DNA of 64,000 nt, from contig WGMA01000065.1 in assembly GCA_016125285.1 (NCBI GenBank), forward strand, positions 26,852-90,851, written 5' to 3'. Below, in pieces: positions 59,555-64,000 of the stretch. The notes under the pieces are model-generated. The model did not search any database and was not told the DNA's origin. It saw only the letters and a list, made by a program, of their open reading frames with translations. Each line of letters opens with the position of its first letter. The stretch's first letter is position 1. This DNA comes from Phycisphaera sp. Lineage in GTDB: Bacteria; Planctomycetota; Phycisphaerae; Phycisphaerales; Zrk34. A program made the translations under genes and the position numbers.

Positions 59555-61835
59555 CATCCGAAGCCTCACGCCCACGCAGTTGGTGCGCCTGCTGAACTCG
59601 ACGCCGCTGGGCGTGGTGGCTAATGCCGGCAAGGTGAACCGCCAGATGAATGAAGCGGGCCTGCGCATCACCGCCGGCGGCAACGCTCGGCGCGTGAACC
59701 TCGTCAAATACGTGGCGTGGCTGGCGCGGAAGCGCGACGAGCCGAAGGCGGCGACGGTCGGCTACGAGGAGAAGCTCCGGCGCGACCTCGAGCGCCAACT
59801 GGCGCGGTCACGGCAAGGCCGCGACATCGCCCCCATCCCGGCGGTCGTGGACCAGCAGCGCCGTCAGCGATGCGAGTCGTCGTTCCGCGCGTTCTGCGAG
59901 ACGTACTTCCCGCAGGCGTTCCACCTCAAATGGTCCGACGACCACCTGCGCATCCTTGAGAAGATCGAGCGGGCGGTGATCGACGGCGGGCTATTCGCGT
60001 TCGCCATGCCGCGCGGCAGCGGCAAGACGACGCTCGCCCGCATGGCGGCGGTGTGGGCGGTGCTCTACGGCTACCGCGAATACGTCTGTCTGATCGGCAG
60101 CGCCGAGGACCAGGCGAAGATGGTGCTTGAAGCGATCAAGCGGGACATGCTCGGCAACACGCTGCTGCTAGAGGACTTTCCCGAGGCGATCTACCCGATC
60201 CGCAAGCTGGAGAACAACGCACGCAAGCAGATCGGCCAGCTCTGCGACGGCGAACCCACGTTCATCACGTGGTCGGCGGACAAGCTGGTCATGCCGACGA
60301 TTCCTAACTCGCCCTCCGCCGGCTCGATCATCACTGTCGCGGGCCTAGACTCCAACATCCGCGGGCAGCAGCACACGAAGATGGACGGCAGCATCATCCG
60401 GCCATCGCTGGTGATCCTCGACGACCCGCAGACCCGCCAGTCAGCGGCGTCGCCGACGCAGACGAAGCACCGTCTCGCCATTCTCAACGGCGATGTGCTG
60501 GGCATGGCGGGTCCGGATGTGAAGATCGCCGGATTCATGACCTGCACGAAGATTTACCACGACGACCTAGCCGACCAGATTCTCGACCGGGAGAAGAACC
60601 CTGAGTGGCAAGGTGAATGCACCAAGATGGTCTACGCCTTCCCCTCTGCCCCGGAGAGCGAGAAGCTGTGGGACCGATACGCCGAACTGCGCGCTGAAGG
60701 TTTGCGCGAAGGCGACGGCGGCAAGCGGGCCACCGAGTTCTACCGCGAACACCGACAGCAGATGGACGCGGGCACCGTCGTGGCCTGGCCCGACCGCTAC
60801 AACGATGACGAGTTGTCGGCGATCCAACACGCGATGAACCTGAAGCTCCGCGACGAGGAAGCGTTCTTCGCGGAATACCAGAACGAACCGCTCACCGATC
60901 AGGCCGACGAAGATGTGCTCACGCCCGATCAGGTCGCGTCGCGCGTCAATGGCCGCGCCCGCCGCATCGTGCCGCAGGCGGCGACATGCCTGACGATGTT
61001 CATCGACGTACACGATAAGCTGCTGTTCTACGTCGTCTGCGCGTGGGAGCCGGATTTCACCGGCCATGTCATTGACTACGGCACCTACCCGGACCAGAAG
61101 CGCCGGTTCTTCACTCTGCGCGACGCGACACGCACCATGATCGGCACGCGCGAAGGGGCAACGACTCCCGGGGTTCCCGGTGTGGAGGGTGCGGTGCAGG
61201 CCGGAATCGAAGCGTTGACCACGGAGCACCTGTCCCGGTCGTGGCAACGAACTAACACGGGCGCACTCCGCATCGAGCGTTGCCTGATCGACTCGGGCTA
61301 CCTGCCGGGCGTCGTTGCCAACGTCTGCCACAAGACGACGGGCAGCGTGGCGATGCCGTCCAAGGGCGTGGGCATCCGCGCCGGCAACCGGCCGATGTCC
61401 ACGTATCGGCGTAAACCCGGTGAGAAGCATGGGCACAACTGGTACGTGCCCAACGTCAGCCGCACGAGCGAATTCCCGCACGTGCAGTACGACACGAACT
61501 ACTGGAAGACGTTCGTGCATGCCCGCCTTGCCGAAGCGCCCGGCGATCGCGGGTGCCTGACGCTGTTCGGCAAGTCGGCAATTGAGCACCGCCTGTTCGC
61601 CGACCACATCGCCGCCAGCGAAACGTGGGTCCGCACGGAAGGCCACGGCCGGATCGTGCACGAATGGACGCCGCGCCCGTCGCGTCCCGACAACCACTGG
61701 TTCGATTGCCTGGTCGGATGTGCCGTCGCCGCGTCGATGTGCGGCGTGCGGCTCGGCATCGAGAAGGTCGAGCAACCCGCCCGTCCACGCATCCGCCTGT
61801 CCGAATTGCAGCAGCAGAGGTCCAACCATGCCTGA
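59526..61835 (+). CDS. phage terminase large subunit (GpA-like) with N-terminal HTH
   Basis: A 769-residue packaging ATPase/nuclease. An N-terminal HTH-like part (IDIRSLTPTQLVRLLNSTPL, then RRVNLVKYVAWLARK) resembles the preceding small protein. Walker A is MPRGSGKTT (from residue 161), Walker B is about LVILDDPQTRQS, and a nuclease part starts near FIDVHDKLLFYVV (about 493). The layout fits GpA/TerL. The start is unsure: ATG 59526 is adjacent to AGGAGG, while a TTG at 59535 would be better spaced. The stop overlaps the next gene. Confidence 0.85.
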   Translation: MPTLAHGTIDIRSLTPTQLVRLLNSTPLGVVANAGKVNRQMNEAGLRITAGGNARRVNLVKYVAWLARKRDEPKAATVGYEEKLRRDLERQLARSRQGRDIAPIPAVVDQQRRQRCESSFRAFCETYFPQAFHLKWSDDHLRILEKIERAVIDGGLFAFAMPRGSGKTTLARMAAVWAVLYGYREYVCLIGSAEDQAKMVLEAIKRDMLGNTLLLEDFPEAIYPIRKLENNARKQIGQLCDGEPTFITWSADKLVMPTIPNSPSAGSIITVAGLDSNIRGQQHTKMDGSIIRPSLVILDDPQTRQSAASPTQTKHRLAILNGDVLGMAGPDVKIAGFMTCTKIYHDDLADQILDREKNPEWQGECTKMVYAFPSAPESEKLWDRYAELRAEGLREGDGGKRATEFYREHRQQMDAGTVVAWPDRYNDDELSAIQHAMNLKLRDEEAFFAEYQNEPLTDQADEDVLTPDQVASRVNGRARRIVPQAATCLTMFIDVHDKLLFYVVCAWEPDFTGHVIDYGTYPDQKRRFFTLRDATRTMIGTREGATTPGVPGVEGAVQAGIEALTTEHLSRSWQRTNTGALRIERCLIDSGYLPGVVANVCHKTTGSVAMPSKGVGIRAGNRPMSTYRRKPGEKHGHNWYVPNVSRTSEFPHVQYDTNYWKTFVHARLAEAPGDRGCLTLFGKSAIEHRLFADHIAASETWVRTEGHGRIVHEWTPRPSRPDNHWFDCLVGCAVAASMCGVRLGIEKVEQPARPRIRLSELQQQRSNHA

Positions 61836-62025
61836 GCAACGGCCCAGCTCGCCAGAGACACCATCATCGGCTCCGCCGCAGGCCGCCCAGCGTGGCATCG
61901 TCTGCCGGCAATGCGGCTGCGGTCATTTCTACGTGCTCTATACCCGCGCCAAACCCGGCGGCAGGATCATGCGCCGGCGGGAGTGCCGGCATTGTGGAAG
62001 GCGGGTTACGACATGGGAAAAGTAA
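61828..62025 (+). CDS. small zinc-ribbon phage protein
   Basis: A 65-residue protein with a CRQCGCGHFYVLYTR ... ECRHCGRRVTTWEK layout, a compact zinc ribbon of the Ogr/transcription-factor-like kind. It begins inside the end of the terminase gene. A role in late gene control is possible by analogy only. Confidence 0.72.
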   Translation: MPEQRPSSPETPSSAPPQAAQRGIVCRQCGCGHFYVLYTRAKPGGRIMRRRECRHCGRRVTTWEK

Positions 62026-62185
62026 GCAACAACCGCTTGGAGTTCTACATGCGTAACGATCTTCGACACGAGGCTGTTTTGGGCTTGATCCGCAGGTGAG
62101 CAGCGATATGCTTGGTCGATGACATGAACAGCGACGGCCTGCGGGTGGTGCCCGCGGGCTGACCGGCCGGATCGAAAACATCCAG

Positions 62186-62220
62186 GCCGTGCGAGTAACC
62201 GAACTCGCGCGGCCTTTTTC
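62186..62220 (+). terminator. rho-independent terminator before late head genes
   Basis: GGCCGTGCGAGT (62186-62197) pairs with ACTCGCGCGGCC (62204-62215, one G-T pair), then five T. A further hairpin (GCCTGCGGG/CCCGCGGGC) lies shortly upstream, around 62141-62163. The 62026-62250 gap holds no gene that I can support. Confidence 0.8.
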
Positions 62221-62250
62221 TTTGCGCCGCGCCCTGACCAGTGAGACGTC

Positions 62251-62448
62251 ATGGGCGACGAGCTGACCAACAACATCGAAGAGAACGCCGCCGGCCCCAA
62301 GCGCGCCAAAGGCGACGCCGGTGAGATCGAGCAGCACCCGCTGCCCGACCAGATCGCCGCTGATCGTTACCTCCAAAGCAAGACGGCGATGCAGGGCAAG
62401 GGCCTGGGCATTGTCACGAAGAAGCTCGTACCGCCCGGCACCGATTAA
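62251..62448 (+). CDS. small phage head-region protein
   Basis: A 65-residue protein (LTNNIEENAAGPKRAKGDAG, then LPDQIAADRYLQSKTAMQGK) between the terminase and the portal gene. The position suggests a head-tail joining or gpW-like protein, but sequence alone does not show it. No strong ribosome site is seen; it may depend on coupling. Confidence 0.6.
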   Translation: MGDELTNNIEENAAGPKRAKGDAGEIEQHPLPDQIAADRYLQSKTAMQGKGLGIVTKKLVPPGTD

Positions 62449-62459
62449 CGGACGCACGC

Positions 62460-63923
62460 ATGTTCGAATGGCTCAAAAACTTGACGACCGCGAGCAAGCC
62501 GAATCGCACGGCATCGCATGCCCCCGCGCGCGTGGTGCGTGGGCGCTACGACGCAGCGGCAACCACTGTGGATAACCGCCGGCACTGGGCCAACGCCGAC
62601 GGCCTCTCGGCCAACGCCGCCATGAGCGCCCAGGTCCGGCGCGTGCTCCGCAACCGCGCCCGCTACGAGGTCGCCAACAACTCGTACGCGCGCGGCATTG
62701 TGCTGACGCTGGCAAACGACGTCGTCGGGACCGGGCCGGGATTGCAGATGTTGCTGGATGACGCCAGCGCCAACGACGTGATCGAGAAGTTGTTCGCGGA
62801 CTGGGCGGAAACGGTCGGCCTGGCTCAGAAGCTGCGGACGATGCGGATGGCGCGGGCCGAGAGCGGCGAGGTGTTCGCGCTGCTGATCAACAACCCAGCG
62901 ATCGATCAACCCGTGCAACTGGACCTGCGCCTCATCGAGGCCGAGCGCATCGCATCGCCGCTGTTCCGTCTCCAGCAGACGCAGGCGGTGGACGGGATCG
63001 TGTTCGACGCCTACGGCAACCCCGTTGAATACCACCTGCTGCGGTCGCACCCCGGCGATACGACCATCTGGTCGCCCGGCCGGGAATTCGAACGCGTACC
63101 CGCCTTGTCGATGATCCACTATTTCCGCGCCGACCGGCCCGAGCAGGCGCGGGGCATTCCCGACATCACCCCGGCGCTGCCGTTGTTCGCTCAGCTTCGG
63201 CGCTACACGCTGGCGGTGATCGCCGCCGCCGAGACGGCCGCTGATTTTGCCGCCGTGCTCTACACCGACGCGCCGGCCAACGGCGAGGCCGAGAGCGTCG
63301 AGCCGATGGACCTGGTCGAACTGGAGCGCCGCATGGCGACGGTCCTGCCCGGCGGATGGAAACTCGGCCAGGTCGCCGCCGAGCAACCGGCGACCACGTA
63401 TGGCGAGTTCAAGCGTGAGATTCTCAACGAAATCGCCCGCTGCCTGAACATGCCGTTCAACGTCGCGGTGGGCAATTCTTCGGGATACAACTACGCCTCC
63501 GGTCGGCTCGACCACCAGACGTACTTCAAAAGCATCCGCATCGAGCAGTCGCATCTCGAATCGGTCGTGCTGGACCGGGTGCTCGCCGCGTGGCTCGCCG
63601 AGGCCGTGCTCATCGAAGGGCTTTTGCCGCAATCGCTCCGCGCGATCGGCGCGCGGTTCCCGCATCAGTGGTTTTGGGACGGGCACGAACACGTCGACCC
63701 GGCGAAAGAGGCCAACGCTCAGGCGCAGCGTCTGTCCAGCCACACCACCACGCTCGCCGCCGAATACGCCCGGCAGGGCAAGGACTGGGAGACCGAGCTG
63801 CGCCAGCGTGCGCGCGAGGTCACCCTCATGAATGAACTCGGCCTCACACCAAGCCAGGCGCAACCGTCGCAGGAGACTGCCACGAATGACAATCAAGCAG
63901 AGCCATCCCGAAACGCCGCCTGA
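62460..63923 (+). CDS. phage portal protein (lambda gpB-like)
   Basis: A 487-residue portal. Family features are NSYARGIVLTLANDVVGTGP, ESGEVFALLI, LDLRLIEAERI, YHLLRSHPGD, IHYFRADRPEQARGIPDITP and ILNEIARCLNMPFNVAVGNS. It forms the ring through which DNA enters the head. The length fits lambda-type portals. It overlaps the start of the next gene. Confidence 0.9.
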   Translation: MFEWLKNLTTASKPNRTASHAPARVVRGRYDAAATTVDNRRHWANADGLSANAAMSAQVRRVLRNRARYEVANNSYARGIVLTLANDVVGTGPGLQMLLDDASANDVIEKLFADWAETVGLAQKLRTMRMARAESGEVFALLINNPAIDQPVQLDLRLIEAERIASPLFRLQQTQAVDGIVFDAYGNPVEYHLLRSHPGDTTIWSPGREFERVPALSMIHYFRADRPEQARGIPDITPALPLFAQLRRYTLAVIAAAETAADFAAVLYTDAPANGEAESVEPMDLVELERRMATVLPGGWKLGQVAAEQPATTYGEFKREILNEIARCLNMPFNVAVGNSSGYNYASGRLDHQTYFKSIRIEQSHLESVVLDRVLAAWLAEAVLIEGLLPQSLRAIGARFPHQWFWDGHEHVDPAKEANAQAQRLSSHTTTLAAEYARQGKDWETELRQRAREVTLMNELGLTPSQAQPSQETATNDNQAEPSRNAA

Positions 63924-64000
63924 GCGGCTCGTGCTCACGGCCGACATGCGCATCGAGGCGCAGAGCGTCGAAGCCGCCACCGGCGACCCCCGGAATACGC
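63886..64000 (+). CDS. start of a late phage gene (cut by window end)
   Basis: The first 38 residues (ERLVLTADMRIEAQSVEAAT) of a frame that is open to the window end and starts inside the portal gene. By position a prohead protease or scaffold is likely, but this cannot be decided here. Confidence 0.5.
   Translation, partial: MTIKQSHPETPPERLVLTADMRIEAQSVEAATGDPRNT

Larger units (their letters stand above)
45715..64000. mobile_element. prophage (left part) integrated at tRNA-fMet
   Basis: From the tRNA to the window end the genes are phage-like and mostly on the plus strand. They run integrase, possible excisionase, recombination/replication, a possible origin, a methyltransferase, terminase, portal and a further late gene. 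Strong AAGGAG-type ribosome sites precede many genes, unlike most host genes here. It is at least 18 kb long, and the right end, tail, lysis and repressor genes are not in the window. Confidence 0.88.

Overview
The window is about 64 kb of GC-rich chromosome from what is most probably a planctomycete, perhaps class Phycisphaerae or a relative. The evidence is gene content. There are two DUF1592-type (PSD1) c-cytochrome plus DUF1552 gene pairs, a very large secreted protein that begins with an LEPR motif and ends in dockerin-like repeats, an ECF sigma factor next to a membrane alpha-2-macroglobulin, and a DUF1580 protein. The class-level guess is inference.

Region 1 (1-20098) is host core and envelope. 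It starts with a GYF-domain/cytochrome fusion and its DUF1552 partner (10-4300). Next comes a MotA/TolQ/ExbB-type channel with a zinc ribbon and two ExbD-like partners (4522-8167), followed by a secreted beta-helix protein (8200-9573) and a 1157-residue TPR protein (9870-13343). A DUF3147 membrane protein (minus strand) comes before an ECF sigma factor. Just downstream is a 1579-residue protein whose short cytoplasmic N-terminus looks like an anti-sigma region and whose ectodomain is a thioester-bearing alpha-2-macroglobulin. A PPK2 kinase closes the region.

Region 2 (20292-35631) is mostly minus strand. It holds a 3415-residue surface protein with a right-handed beta-helix built from repeats of about 188 residues (564 bp), many carboxypeptidase-regulatory-like modules and a dockerin-like pair. 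Upstream of it lie a leucine-rich-repeat-like protein, a second DUF1552 protein and a second PSD1 cytochrome, arranged as an operon. A tRNA-Gly with its own promoter and terminator comes next.

Region 3 (35825-45483) has a complete imuA-imuB-dnaE2 mutagenesis cassette behind a possible SOS box. The dnaE2 gene carries three in-frame palindromic repeat insertions. After it come a zinc-ribbon protein, a repeat-rich gap, and hemL and purD on the minus strand.

Region 4 (45641-64000) is the left part of a prophage or related element integrated at an initiator tRNA-fMet gene. In order it holds a tyrosine integrase, a DUF1580 HTH protein (possible excisionase) and a replication/recombination module: PD-(D/E)XK nuclease, Sak4-like ATPase, DUF669 protein, ERCC4 nuclease, RecD2-like helicase and primase-helicase. 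An iteron-like GC-rich region (possible origin) follows, then small zinc-binding and unknown proteins, a ParB-N/DNA methyltransferase, a three-gene minus-strand operon including a HARE-HTH protein, a Nu1-like small terminase candidate, the large terminase, a portal protein, and the start of another late gene cut by the window end. No repressor was recognised; the right end of the element lies outside the window.
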